Under the pieces are notes generated by a model. The model did not search any database and was not told where the DNA came from. It saw only the letters and a program-made list of their open reading frames with translations. Position numbers and translations under genes: made by a program. 64,000 nt of DNA from JAXHLG01 sp964505305 (lineage in GTDB: Bacteria; Patescibacteriota; Minisyncoccia; Moranbacterales; DUUL01), in assembly GCA_964505305.1 (NCBI GenBank), contig CAZDHE010000001.1:106627-170626 (forward strand), in the 5' to 3' direction. Each line of letters opens with the position of its first letter. The stretch's first letter is position 1. Below, one piece after another: positions 33,445-41,443 of this stretch.

Positions 33445-33834
33445 ATGAACTCACTAATTTTTATTTTTGGGTTTGGCGTGGGGGTGGCTGTGGCTTGGTT
33501 TTTTATGCGGGAGGCTATGGAGAGGCACAGGGTGGAGGTGGATCGGATGGAAAGGGAGAAGCAAGAGCAGGAAGAGGTTGGGAGCGGGCTGGAAGGATTT
33601 AACGAGGAAGTCCAGAGGAGGATCGAGGGGCGCAAAGCTAAAATTATCCATGAGATTCAGCGGGCCGGCGCTGTGCAAAACCAGGAGGTGGCGGATATGC
33701 TGGATGTCTCTTCCCGCACTGCATTGCGGTATTTATCGGAGTTGGAGAAAGAGGGAAAAATTCGGCAAGTGGAAAAACTCGGCCGGAATGTTCGGTATGT
33801 GCTGAAAAAGGATGCTCTAAACCCGCCAAACTAG
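33445..33834 (+). CDS. Membrane-anchored winged-helix protein
   Basis: 129 residues. One N-terminal hydrophobic helix (LIFIFGFGVGVAVAWFF, residues 4-20), a charged coiled-coil-like stretch to about residue 55, then a winged-helix DNA-binding domain (IIHEIQRAGAVQNQEVADMLDVSSRTALRYL, EKEGKIRQVEKLGRNVRYVL). A DNA-binding domain tethered to the membrane is unusual and suggests signal-linked or membrane-proximal control. The gene is visibly richer in G/C than the two genes before it, which suggests a different origin. The terminator hairpin overlaps its stop codon. Confidence 0.82.
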   Translation: MNSLIFIFGFGVGVAVAWFFMREAMERHRVEVDRMEREKQEQEEVGSGLEGFNEEVQRRIEGRKAKIIHEIQRAGAVQNQEVADMLDVSSRTALRYLSELEKEGKIRQVEKLGRNVRYVLKKDALNPPN

Positions 33835-33849
33835 TGTTTGTCGGGTTTA
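33818..33849 (+). terminator. Intrinsic terminator overlapping stop codon of winged-helix gene
   Basis: TAAACCCGCCAAAC (33818-33831) pairs with GTTTGTCGGGTTTA (33836-33849) with one mismatch and a 4-nt loop, then AATTTT. The left arm encodes the final residues of the protein. Confidence 0.8.
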
Positions 33850-33890
33850 ATTTTAAGGCGGGAGGATTAAATATTTAAACTGGACAAACT

Positions 33891-35381
33891 ATGAAAATGC
33901 TAACTAAGTCAGATTTTCTGAAGTTTTGGCAGTGTCCGAAGGCGCTGTGGCTTAGTGTGTATAGAAAAGACTTAAAACCGGAGGTTAGCGAAAACCAACA
34001 GGCAATTTTTGAGGCCGGTTATGAAGTGGAGCAGTATGCTTACCGGTTGTTTCCCAAAGGCGAGAAGGTTTCCGAGGAGGAAAATAGTGATATTGGACAC
34101 GAGACAAAGAAAACAAGGGAAATGATTGAAAACAAAAAACCGGCTCTTTTCCAACCGGTCTTTTCTGTCGGCGGGTTGTTTTGCCGGTGTGATATTTTGG
34201 AGTATGACAAAGGCGGAGAGGCTTGGAATATCTATGAAGTGAAAAGCTCTACCAAGGCGCAAAAAATTCATTATTATGATTTGGCATTCCAGAAAATTTG
34301 CTTGGAAGAAGCGGGGTTGAGGGTCGGAGAGTTGAAGGTGATTCATATCAATAAAAATTATGTTAAGTATGGCTCAATCGAGCCGGAGAAATTGCTTGAA
34401 ACCGAGGACGTAACTGAAAAGGTTTTAAAATTGGAGGAGGAAACAAGAAAAATGATTCAGGAAGCGTTTGAAGTTCTTAACAAAAAGCAAGAACCGAAAA
34501 TTCCTATTCTTCGCCAGTGCTGCAATCCTTATCCGTGCGATTTTGTGGATTATTGTCTGGGAGAAGTTGAGGTTGACTCTATTTATTCCATCGGCAGCGC
34601 TTTGGGCGTTAGAAAATTAAAAGAATTGCTGAGCGGGGAGATTTTCAAAGTTCAAGATATCCCGGATAAGATGCTTGATAAAAAGAAGCTTTGGCTGCAT
34701 AAAGAGCTGGTTAAAAACGGCGGTGTTTATAAAGAAAAAGAAAATATCAAAAAGGAATTAAGCAAATTGGAATACCCGCTTTATTTCTTGGACTATGAAA
34801 CTTCTGGGCCGGCTATTCCAATGTTTGACGGTTACAAGCCATACCAGCGAATAATTTTCCAATATTCTTTGCATATTCAAAGGACGCCGGGCGGGGAATT
34901 GGAGCATCATGAATTTCTCTCAAAAGAAGCGAAAGACCCGGCTTGGGAGCTTTCCCGAAGCTTGCGGGAGAAGATTGGCGAGAAAGGTAGTTTTATTGTT
35001 TGGTATGCTCCTTTTGAAAAAGGATGCAATCAAGAAATAGGGGAGAGATATCCGGAATTCAAGGAGTTTTATCAAAATATCAATAATAGAATATATGATC
35101 TGATGGATGTTTTTAAAAATAGCTACTATGCTCATAAGGAATTTCGAGCCAGCGCATCTTTGAAAAATGTTTTGCCGGTGATGGCGCCGGAACTTTCCTA
35201 CAAGGACTTGGATATTCAAGAGGGCGGCACCGCTTCCAATCGGTGGGCAAGAATGATACAATCAGACACAAGCGGAGAAGAAAAGGAGAGAATATATCAA
35301 GATCTTTTGAAATACTGCGAGCTGGACACCTTGGCAATGGTGAGGATTTTGGAGGAATTGAGAAAGGAAATTAAAGAGTAA
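33891..35381 (+). CDS. DUF2779-type protein: RecB/Cas4-like nuclease fused to DEDD exonuclease
   Basis: 496 residues. The N-half matches a PD-(D/E)xK nuclease of the RecB/Cas4 type: CDILEYDKGGEAWNIYEVKSS (Asp near 103, Glu-x-Lys near 117-119). Cysteines that could hold an Fe-S cluster are C15 (FWQCPKALW) and the group CCNPYPCDFVDYC at about 210-222. The C-half has DnaQ-like motifs: Exo I YFLDYET near 300, WYAPFEKGCN near 375, and Exo III-like YCELDTLAM near 475. The protein therefore seems to carry two nuclease folds. DUF2779 members are widespread but not assigned a pathway. It lies next to the winged-helix gene in the accessory-looking stretch; a role in DNA processing or defence is inference. 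Confidence 0.82.
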   Translation: MKMLTKSDFLKFWQCPKALWLSVYRKDLKPEVSENQQAIFEAGYEVEQYAYRLFPKGEKVSEEENSDIGHETKKTREMIENKKPALFQPVFSVGGLFCRCDILEYDKGGEAWNIYEVKSSTKAQKIHYYDLAFQKICLEEAGLRVGELKVIHINKNYVKYGSIEPEKLLETEDVTEKVLKLEEETRKMIQEAFEVLNKKQEPKIPILRQCCNPYPCDFVDYCLGEVEVDSIYSIGSALGVRKLKELLSGEIFKVQDIPDKMLDKKKLWLHKELVKNGGVYKEKENIKKELSKLEYPLYFLDYETSGPAIPMFDGYKPYQRIIFQYSLHIQRTPGGELEHHEFLSKEAKDPAWELSRSLREKIGEKGSFIVWYAPFEKGCNQEIGERYPEFKEFYQNINNRIYDLMDVFKNSYYAHKEFRASASLKNVLPVMAPELSYKDLDIQEGGTASNRWARMIQSDTSGEEKERIYQDLLKYCELDTLAMVRILEELRKEIKE

Positions 35382-35455
35382 AATATGAAAAAACAAGGAA
35401 GGTGTCGAGATTTTAAAGCCGGGATGAATGTTTTTATCATTAAACGCTTATTATT

Positions 35456-36307
35456 ATGAAAAAAGTTTTAATTGCTGGCGCTAAGGGGATGCTGGGAGGG
35501 GAGTTGGTTAAAGTTTTTCAAAGCGATGGTGCGAAGGTTTTGGCTTGGGATGTTGAGGAATTGGATATAACCAACAGAGAAGAAGTTTTAGAAAAAATTG
35601 AAGAAGCAAGTCCGGATATTGTTATCAACGCTGCCGCTTATAATGCGGTGGATAAGGCTGAGGAGTCGGCGGAGGAATTTGAAAAAGCTCTTAAAATCAA
35701 CGCCGAGGGACCCAAGAATTTAGCGATTGCCGCTCAAAAAACCGGAGCAACTCTAATTCACTATGTTTCCGATTATGTTTTTAGTGGAAACAAGGAGGGG
35801 TATGTGGAAAATGACAAGCCTGATCCAATTTCAAATTATGGCAAAAGCAAGGCCGCGGGAGGGGCTGAGGTGGAAAAAATCGGCGGTAAGTATTATTTGA
35901 TTAGGACTTCTAAAATTTTCGGGGATTCGGCTAATCATGAAGGGGCTAAAAAAAGTTTTTTTGAGATAATGATGAATTTGGCCGAGGAGAGAGATGAAAT
36001 AAAAGTAATTGATTCAGAGAGGTCTTGCTTCACTTATGCGCCGGACTTGGCTGAAGCTACCAAAGATTTATTGAAGAAAAAATATGATTATGGGACTTAT
36101 CACATTGTTAATGAAGGCGCGGTAACTTGGTATGAAGGAGTTTTGGAGTTGTTTAAAATTGCCGGAATTGAAAATATTAAGGTGAATCCCGTTTCTTCAG
36201 AGGAGTTTCCGCGTTTGGCTAAAAGGCCCGCCTCATCAGTCTTGATTAACACTAAGTTTTCGAAATTAAGACATTATCCGGAAGCGATAAGAGATTGGTT
36301 GAAATAG
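35456..36307 (+). CDS. rfbD: dTDP-4-dehydrorhamnose reductase
   Basis: 283 residues. The N-terminal Rossmann motif is VLIAGAKGMLGGELV; other signatures are VINAAAYNAVDKAEE, HYVSDYVFSG and the catalytic YGKSK with Tyr and Lys. It makes dTDP-L-rhamnose, a donor for surface glycans; rfbA, rfbB and rfbC are not in the window. The rhamnosyltransferase-like GT2 at 57970 could use the product. A terminator follows the gene. Confidence 0.92.
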   Translation: MKKVLIAGAKGMLGGELVKVFQSDGAKVLAWDVEELDITNREEVLEKIEEASPDIVINAAAYNAVDKAEESAEEFEKALKINAEGPKNLAIAAQKTGATLIHYVSDYVFSGNKEGYVENDKPDPISNYGKSKAAGGAEVEKIGGKYYLIRTSKIFGDSANHEGAKKSFFEIMMNLAEERDEIKVIDSERSCFTYAPDLAEATKDLLKKKYDYGTYHIVNEGAVTWYEGVLELFKIAGIENIKVNPVSSEEFPRLAKRPASSVLINTKFSKLRHYPEAIRDWLK

Positions 36308-36325
36308 CAGTTCCAGCAAAATTTT

Positions 36326-36352
36326 AGCGCGAGTATTTTCGAGCGCTTTTTT
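36326..36352 (+). terminator. Intrinsic terminator after rfbD
   Basis: AGCGC (36326-36330) pairs with GCGCT (36343-36347), loop of 12 nt, followed by six T's. Confidence 0.7.
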
Positions 36353-36369
36353 ACTTATTAATCCGCTTT

Positions 36370-37062
36370 ATGAAAAAAAAGATTTTACTTGGTTTTACTA
36401 CCACTTCCGGATCCGATTATAAGAAAAAATTAGAGGAAATTGAAGAAATGGGCATAAAAGAAGCGGCCTTTTTCTTAACCGGGTTAGATTTAAAAAGAAG
36501 AAAAGAGTTGTATGGATTACTCGAAAGATCTTCTCTGGAGGAAGCTCCCCATATTCATATGAGAAATGATATGGAGAAGTGGGAGGTTGATTTTCTCGAG
36601 AAAAGGTTTAATGTTCAAGCGTATAATATTCACGATAAAAATTCCTTGCACCCCTTTGAAAACTGTAAGGATAAATTTTTGGAGTATGCGGAAAAGATAT
36701 TTATTGAAAACACCGAAACCATTCCGGAAAAAGACGAATTGAAAGAATTAGGCGGTTTATGCATAGACTTTAGTCATTGGCAGGATAATTTTCTAAAGGG
36801 TGAAAAAGATCATTATCAAAAAATCTTGAATCTAATTAAAAAATTTCCTATCGGTTGTAGTCATATTTCTGCCGTTCAAAACAAGCTAAACGAATTCGGC
36901 TCTTTTGCTAAGCATTCTTTTAGAAACTTAAGAGAATTTGATTATATGGTAAATTTTGTTAATTTTTTACCCGATTTAGTCAGCTTGGAATTAGAAAACT
37001 CTTTTCAAGAGCAAATGAAGGTCAAAAGATATCTGGAAAAAAACTTAGAAGGAAAAGTTTAA
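36370..37062 (+). CDS. TIM-barrel protein, sugar-isomerase/endonuclease-like, function unknown
   Basis: 230 residues. Spaced acidic and histidine motifs suggest a metal-binding TIM barrel like xylose isomerase-type proteins: PHIHMRNDM near 60, FIENTET near 116, LCIDFSHWQD near 134, GCSHISAVQ near 163, and VSLELENSF near 205. These sit at ends of predicted strands where metal ligands belong. It lacks a recognisable family name; an epimerase, isomerase or phosphodiesterase role is possible. The gene is 60 bp after rfbD but separated by a terminator. Confidence 0.65.
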   Translation: MKKKILLGFTTTSGSDYKKKLEEIEEMGIKEAAFFLTGLDLKRRKELYGLLERSSLEEAPHIHMRNDMEKWEVDFLEKRFNVQAYNIHDKNSLHPFENCKDKFLEYAEKIFIENTETIPEKDELKELGGLCIDFSHWQDNFLKGEKDHYQKILNLIKKFPIGCSHISAVQNKLNEFGSFAKHSFRNLREFDYMVNFVNFLPDLVSLELENSFQEQMKVKRYLEKNLEGKV

Positions 37063-37071
37063 ATATTTGAG

Positions 37072-37100
37072 TTGTTTGATTAAAAATGCTATTATATAAT
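37072..37100 (+). promoter_or_regulatory. Candidate promoter for NIF3 gene
   Basis: TTGTTT at 37072-37077, 17-bp spacer, perfect TATAAT at 37095-37100. The RNA would begin within or near the small hairpin at 37106-37119, giving a leader of about 40 nt before the ATG at 37147. Confidence 0.65.
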
Positions 37101-37105
37101 CAAAT

Positions 37106-37128
37106 CCCGGTTTTTCGGGTTGATTTTT
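37106..37128 (+). terminator. Short hairpin with T-run before NIF3 gene
   Basis: CCCG (37106-37109) pairs with CGGG (37116-37119), followed shortly by TTTTT at 37124-37128. It would end the upstream transcript, yet overlaps the start region of the promoter at 37072-37100. Confidence 0.5.
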
Positions 37129-37146
37129 AATAACTATAAAACAATT

Positions 37147-38082
37147 ATGAAGATAAAAGAAATAATGGATTTGGCTGTTAAAACGGGTATGGAAAATGAT
37201 TTTCGAAGCAAAGAGGAAATAAAAGAATTTTTACAAAGAAAAAAAGAGAAATTTGAAAGCTTGCCTAAGGAGGAGAAGGATTATTTTGATCGAGAAGAAC
37301 TGGAAAACCCTTATATGGATTCGGCTGTTCATTATGATAATGGCAAAGAAATCAAGAAGGCTTTGGCGGGGATTGATATAACTATGGGAGGACTAATGCT
37401 GGCAAAAGAATTGGGGTATGACTTGGTTATCAATCATCATCCGGTCGGCAAAGCTTTGGCTCGATTGGATGATGTGATGGAATATCAAGTAGATGCTTTG
37501 GAAAAATTCGGAGTTCCGGTGAATATTGCCGAGAAAATGTTGCAAAAGAGAATTTCCGAAGTAGCTCGGGGAATAAATCCAGCCAATCACTATGCCGTAG
37601 TAGATGCGGCCAAGCTACTGGACATTAATTTGATCAATATCCACACTCCGGCGGATAACTGTGTGGCAATGCTTGTTACTAAAAAAATAGAAAAAGCTCA
37701 ATCTCGATATGTTAAAGACGTTATGAAGGTTTTAATGAGTATTCCGGAATATCAAGAGGCTAAAAAAAGGTCCAACGGGCCTGTTTTGTTTACCGGCGTG
37801 GAAAATAATCGATGCGGGAAAGTGGTGGTTTCAGAGATGACGGGTGGAACCGAAGGGTCTAAAGATATTTACCAAGCTATGGCTAATGCCGGAATAGGAA
37901 CTATTGTGGGAATGCATCAAAGCGAGGAACACAGAAAAAGAGCCGAAGCAGCCAATTTGAATGTTATTATTGCCGGCCATATGTCCTCTGATTCCATCGG
38001 AATGAATGTTATTATGGACAAATTGGAAAAGAAAGGCTTGGAAATTACTCCTTTTTCCGGGCTGATTAGAAATAAAAAATAG
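37147..38082 (+). CDS. NIF3-family dinuclear metal protein
   Basis: 311 residues from the ATG at 37147 (a TTG nine codons upstream is possible but sits in the hairpin). Motifs: GIDITMGGLMLAKE, INHHPVG with the metal histidines, and the C-terminal GMHQSEEH and AGHMSSDSIGMN. NIF3/YbgI proteins bind two metal ions; the label GTP cyclohydrolase 1 type 2 is often used but the activity is not settled. The N-terminal 70 residues are a helical extension absent from short members. Confidence 0.88.
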   Translation: MKIKEIMDLAVKTGMENDFRSKEEIKEFLQRKKEKFESLPKEEKDYFDREELENPYMDSAVHYDNGKEIKKALAGIDITMGGLMLAKELGYDLVINHHPVGKALARLDDVMEYQVDALEKFGVPVNIAEKMLQKRISEVARGINPANHYAVVDAAKLLDINLINIHTPADNCVAMLVTKKIEKAQSRYVKDVMKVLMSIPEYQEAKKRSNGPVLFTGVENNRCGKVVVSEMTGGTEGSKDIYQAMANAGIGTIVGMHQSEEHRKRAEAANLNVIIAGHMSSDSIGMNVIMDKLEKKGLEITPFSGLIRNKK

Positions 38083-38180
38083 CAGTTTGGGAAGGAAACT
38101 ATTTTTGGCTTAAGTTGCAAAGCGAGATTGAGGAGTTGAGAAACAAGAAAATTGATTTAAAAAATCTTTAATATCCTTGT

Positions 38181-39305
38181 ATGCGAATTGCACTAGTTCA
38201 TGATTATTTGGTTCAGTATGGCGGGGCGGAAAGGGTTTTGGAGAATTTCACTGAAACTTGGCCGGATGCTCCTATTTTTACTTTGGTTCATGACTCCGAA
38301 AAGGTGCATCAGAAATTTAAAGACAAAAAGATCCGGACTTCTTTTTTGCAAAAATCCAGAATAGTTAAAAATCATCACCGTTTGTTTCCGCCCGTTATGA
38401 TGGCGGCGATGGAGCAGTTTCATTTTGATAAATATGACGTAGTGCTTTCGGATTCCTCCAGTTTTGCCAAAAACATTATTACTTCCCCGGAAACTTTGCA
38501 CATTTCCTACTGCCACACTCCTATGCGGTATGCTTGGGATGATTGCCAATATTACATCAAAGAATTCAGCTTTCCGGGTTTACTGAAAAAAACCGCCCCC
38601 TTTTTTATGAATTACATTAGAGTTTGGGATTATTTTTCTACTAACGGGGTGGATGAATTTATCGCCAACTCCAATTTTGTTGCCGGCAGAATTAAAAAAT
38701 ATTATGGCCGGGACTCTACAGTAATCAATCCCCCTGTTGATGTGGATAATTTTTACGTGTATAATGAGAATAAGGGCGGGTACTTACTGGCAGTCGGCAG
38801 GATGATGAAATATAAAAGAATGGATCTGGTTATAAAAGCTTGCAATCGCTTAAATCAACCCTTGAAAATTATCGGCAGAGGTCCGGAATATAAAAATTTG
38901 CAAAAAATTGCCGGTCCTTCGGTGGAATTTACCGGTAGAGTTTCTGATAAGCAATTGCGAGAACTTTATGCCAAGGCTAAAGCTTTTATTTTCCCCCAGG
39001 AGGAGGATTTCGGGATTGTGGCTATCGAGGCCTTAGCCAGCGGACGGCCAGTGGTGGCTTATGCTTCCGGAGATATTGTAGAAAACATAGAAGATGGCAA
39101 AACAGGAGTTTTATTCTGGAAGCAGAATGAAGAAGAATTAGCCAAGGCTATTAAAAAATTGGATAAAATTAAGTTTGACCCAAATTATATCAGAAGCACC
39201 AGCTTGCGTTTTAAGAAAGATATTTTCCAAAAAAAGATAAAAAAATTGGTGGAAAGCAAATATCAAGCTCATCAAAATAAATTGCTGAAAAAAGCGGTTG
39301 CTTGA
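38181..39305 (+). CDS. Glycosyltransferase family 4
   Basis: 374 residues, two-domain GT-B fold. N-terminal part: LVHDYLVQYGGAERVLENF, HISYCHTPMRYAWDD. C-terminal donor-binding part: LLAVGRMMKYKRMDLVI and the EX7E motif in FPQEEDFGIVAIEALASGRP. It transfers a sugar from a nucleotide donor onto a lipid or glycan acceptor at the cytoplasmic face. Acceptor and donor are unknown. It precedes the glycolytic cluster by 36 bp. Confidence 0.94.
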   Translation: MRIALVHDYLVQYGGAERVLENFTETWPDAPIFTLVHDSEKVHQKFKDKKIRTSFLQKSRIVKNHHRLFPPVMMAAMEQFHFDKYDVVLSDSSSFAKNIITSPETLHISYCHTPMRYAWDDCQYYIKEFSFPGLLKKTAPFFMNYIRVWDYFSTNGVDEFIANSNFVAGRIKKYYGRDSTVINPPVDVDNFYVYNENKGGYLLAVGRMMKYKRMDLVIKACNRLNQPLKIIGRGPEYKNLQKIAGPSVEFTGRVSDKQLRELYAKAKAFIFPQEEDFGIVAIEALASGRPVVAYASGDIVENIEDGKTGVLFWKQNEEELAKAIKKLDKIKFDPNYIRSTSLRFKKDIFQKKIKKLVESKYQAHQNKLLKKAVA

Positions 39306-39341
39306 AACATTGAATAGTAAAATAAATTTTAAATATAAACA

Positions 39342-40391
39342 ATGAAAAAAATAACTGACTTAAGTCTTCAAGATAAAAAAGTATTAGTCAGGTGCGATTT
39401 TAATGTAGGCTTGAAAGATGGAGAAATAGTTGAAGATATTCGCATTCAAAAAGCGTTAGAAACCATAGAATATGCTAAAAGCCAAGGCGTTCGCTGTATA
39501 ATGGTGGTTTCCCATCTGGGAAGACCTGAAGGAGAAAAGAAAAAGGAACTTTCTTTATACCCGGTTAAGCAAAGATTGGAAGAGTTGCTTGGAAGCAAGG
39601 TTGGTTTAATAGACAATCCGGAGGATATTCAAAAGAATTTAGAAAAGGCCGCCTCCGGAGAAATTTTTCTTTTGGAAAACATAAGGTACTGGAAGGAAGA
39701 GAAAGAAGGTGACCGGGCTTTTTCGTCAAAGATAGCCGGTCAATTTGACGTTTATATAAATGATGCTTTTTCGGCCAGTCATCGAGCCCATGCTTCTATT
39801 GCCGGTTTCCCGGAGTTTACCCCTGAGGGGGCGGCGGGGCTTCTTTTTGAGAAGGAATTAAAGAATTTGTCTAAAGTTCGCTTCGAGCCCTCCACTCCGG
39901 CAGTAGCCATTATTGGCGGAGCTAAGATCGAAACCAAACTTCCGGTGATTAAAAATTTGGAAGAGAATTATGATTTTATTTTGGTGGGAGGAATGACCGC
40001 TAATGAGGCTTTGGATGAGGAAATGGAATTTTCCGATAAAGTTTTGTTGCCGGAGGATTTCTCCCCGAAAGAGAAGAAAGAAGATAGATTGGATGTTGGC
40101 CCGGCAACGGTGGAAAAATTTATTGATAAAATAAATTCGGCTCAAACAGTGGTTTGGAATGGGCCGCTGGGGATGTTTGAAGATTCTGATTGCGCTATGG
40201 GAACCAAGAAAGTAATGGAAGCCATAGAGAAAAATAAAAAAGCCTTTAAACTTGTAGGAGGAGGAGAGACGCTTGAAGCCGTTAACCGATTCTCCTCTTT
40301 GGATAATTTTGATTATGTTTCTATGAGCGGAGGAGCTATGCTGGAATTTTTGGCGGGGAAGGAGCTTCCCGGCATTGAAGTTTTGAAATAG
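39342..40391 (+). CDS. pgk: Phosphoglycerate kinase (short form)
   Basis: 349 residues; most bacterial enzymes have about 390-400. It makes ATP from 1,3-bisphosphoglycerate. N-domain: VLVRCDFNVGL, VVSHLGRPEG, LLENIRYWKEE, INDAFSASHRAHAS. C-domain: AIIGGAKIETKLP, TVVWNGPLGMFE, LVGGGETLEAV and MSGGAMLEFL. All substrate-binding motifs are kept. The missing 40 or so residues lie in the nucleotide domain after LVGGMTANEALDEE, where helices and loops are trimmed. It opens a cluster with a PfkB kinase and ADP-forming acetyl-CoA synthetase. Confidence 0.95.
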   Translation: MKKITDLSLQDKKVLVRCDFNVGLKDGEIVEDIRIQKALETIEYAKSQGVRCIMVVSHLGRPEGEKKKELSLYPVKQRLEELLGSKVGLIDNPEDIQKNLEKAASGEIFLLENIRYWKEEKEGDRAFSSKIAGQFDVYINDAFSASHRAHASIAGFPEFTPEGAAGLLFEKELKNLSKVRFEPSTPAVAIIGGAKIETKLPVIKNLEENYDFILVGGMTANEALDEEMEFSDKVLLPEDFSPKEKKEDRLDVGPATVEKFIDKINSAQTVVWNGPLGMFEDSDCAMGTKKVMEAIEKNKKAFKLVGGGETLEAVNRFSSLDNFDYVSMSGGAMLEFLAGKELPGIEVLK

Positions 40392-40431
40392 CTTCGGTCT
40401 AAATTTTATAATCCAAAAATAATTTAAAAAT

Positions 40432-41439
40432 ATGAAAAAAGTTATTTGTATCGGTTCGGCTACCAAAGATATTTTTGTACAACTCAAAGAAACTCGATTG
40501 ATTGATAATCCGGAGGACATTACTGCCAAAAAGCTGATGGCTTTTGAATTCGGCGCTAAAGAATACGCCCAATCTTTAAAGGAGGAGGTTGGAGGAAGCG
40601 CAGTTAATGTAGCCTCCGGGTTGGCAAAAAATGACTTGAAACCTTTTGTTTTTTCCAGAACTTCCCGTGGAGAAACAGGCAAGTGGATAATTAAAAAAAT
40701 TTCCAGACTTGGCGTCAAAAAAAATTATATGCAGCAAAGAGGCGCTCCTTCAAGCGAGGTGTCTGTTATTATATCCGATAAAAAAAATAAAGATCATATT
40801 ATTTTGAGAACCGGAGATTCGGTTAATTGGTTTGATTTAGATAAAGCTTTGGATAAATTTAGAGAAAAGGTGGATTGGATATTTTTGGCTTCTCAAAAAA
40901 ATGCTACTGAAGAAAAAATGGAAAGCGTTGTCAAGTTTGCCGAACGCAAAAAAGCCAAATTGGCCCTAAACCCAAGCAGTTATCAAATATCTAAAGAAAT
41001 CAAATCTTTGATTGAATTTTTAGAATATTTTGAGGTACTTTTTATTAATCGAGATGAGGCGATTGAAATTTTACAGAACAAGGGAGTAGAAGTAAAAGAT
41101 AATCCAAATTATTTATTGGAAAACATTTTTAAGCTGGGTGTTAAAGTCGTAGTTATAACTGACGGAGCAAGTGGCGCTTATGTTTATGATGGTAAAGAGA
41201 AGCTGAGCTTGGGGATTGAAGCAAAAACAATAGTGGATACAGTGGGAGCGGGGGATTCTTTTACCAGCGGTTTTCTTTCTTCTTATATCGAAGAAGAGGA
41301 TATTAAAAAAGGATTGGCGCAAGGTATCATTAACAGCGGTTCGGTAGTCTCTTCTTTTGGCGCTACCAATGGCTTATTGTCTAAAAAAGATCTTAAAAAA
41401 AGAGAAAGGGAAGTTTTAAATAAAATAAAAACAATATAA
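40432..41439 (+). CDS. PfkB-family carbohydrate kinase
   Basis: 335 residues of the ribokinase fold. Signature 1: GGSAVNVASGLAKN; signature 2: DTVGAGDSFTSGF with the catalytic Asp. Substrate could be a sugar, sugar phosphate or nucleoside. An insertion of about 30 residues after FVQLKET (IDNPEDITAKKLMAFEFG) is common in this branch. It lies 40 bp after pgk and 4 bp before the acetyl-CoA synthetase gene, so it is probably part of central carbon metabolism here; it could feed sugars into glycolysis. Confidence 0.92.
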   Translation: MKKVICIGSATKDIFVQLKETRLIDNPEDITAKKLMAFEFGAKEYAQSLKEEVGGSAVNVASGLAKNDLKPFVFSRTSRGETGKWIIKKISRLGVKKNYMQQRGAPSSEVSVIISDKKNKDHIILRTGDSVNWFDLDKALDKFREKVDWIFLASQKNATEEKMESVVKFAERKKAKLALNPSSYQISKEIKSLIEFLEYFEVLFINRDEAIEILQNKGVEVKDNPNYLLENIFKLGVKVVVITDGASGAYVYDGKEKLSLGIEAKTIVDTVGAGDSFTSGFLSSYIEEEDIKKGLAQGIINSGSVVSSFGATNGLLSKKDLKKREREVLNKIKTI

Positions 41440-41443
41440 ACTA

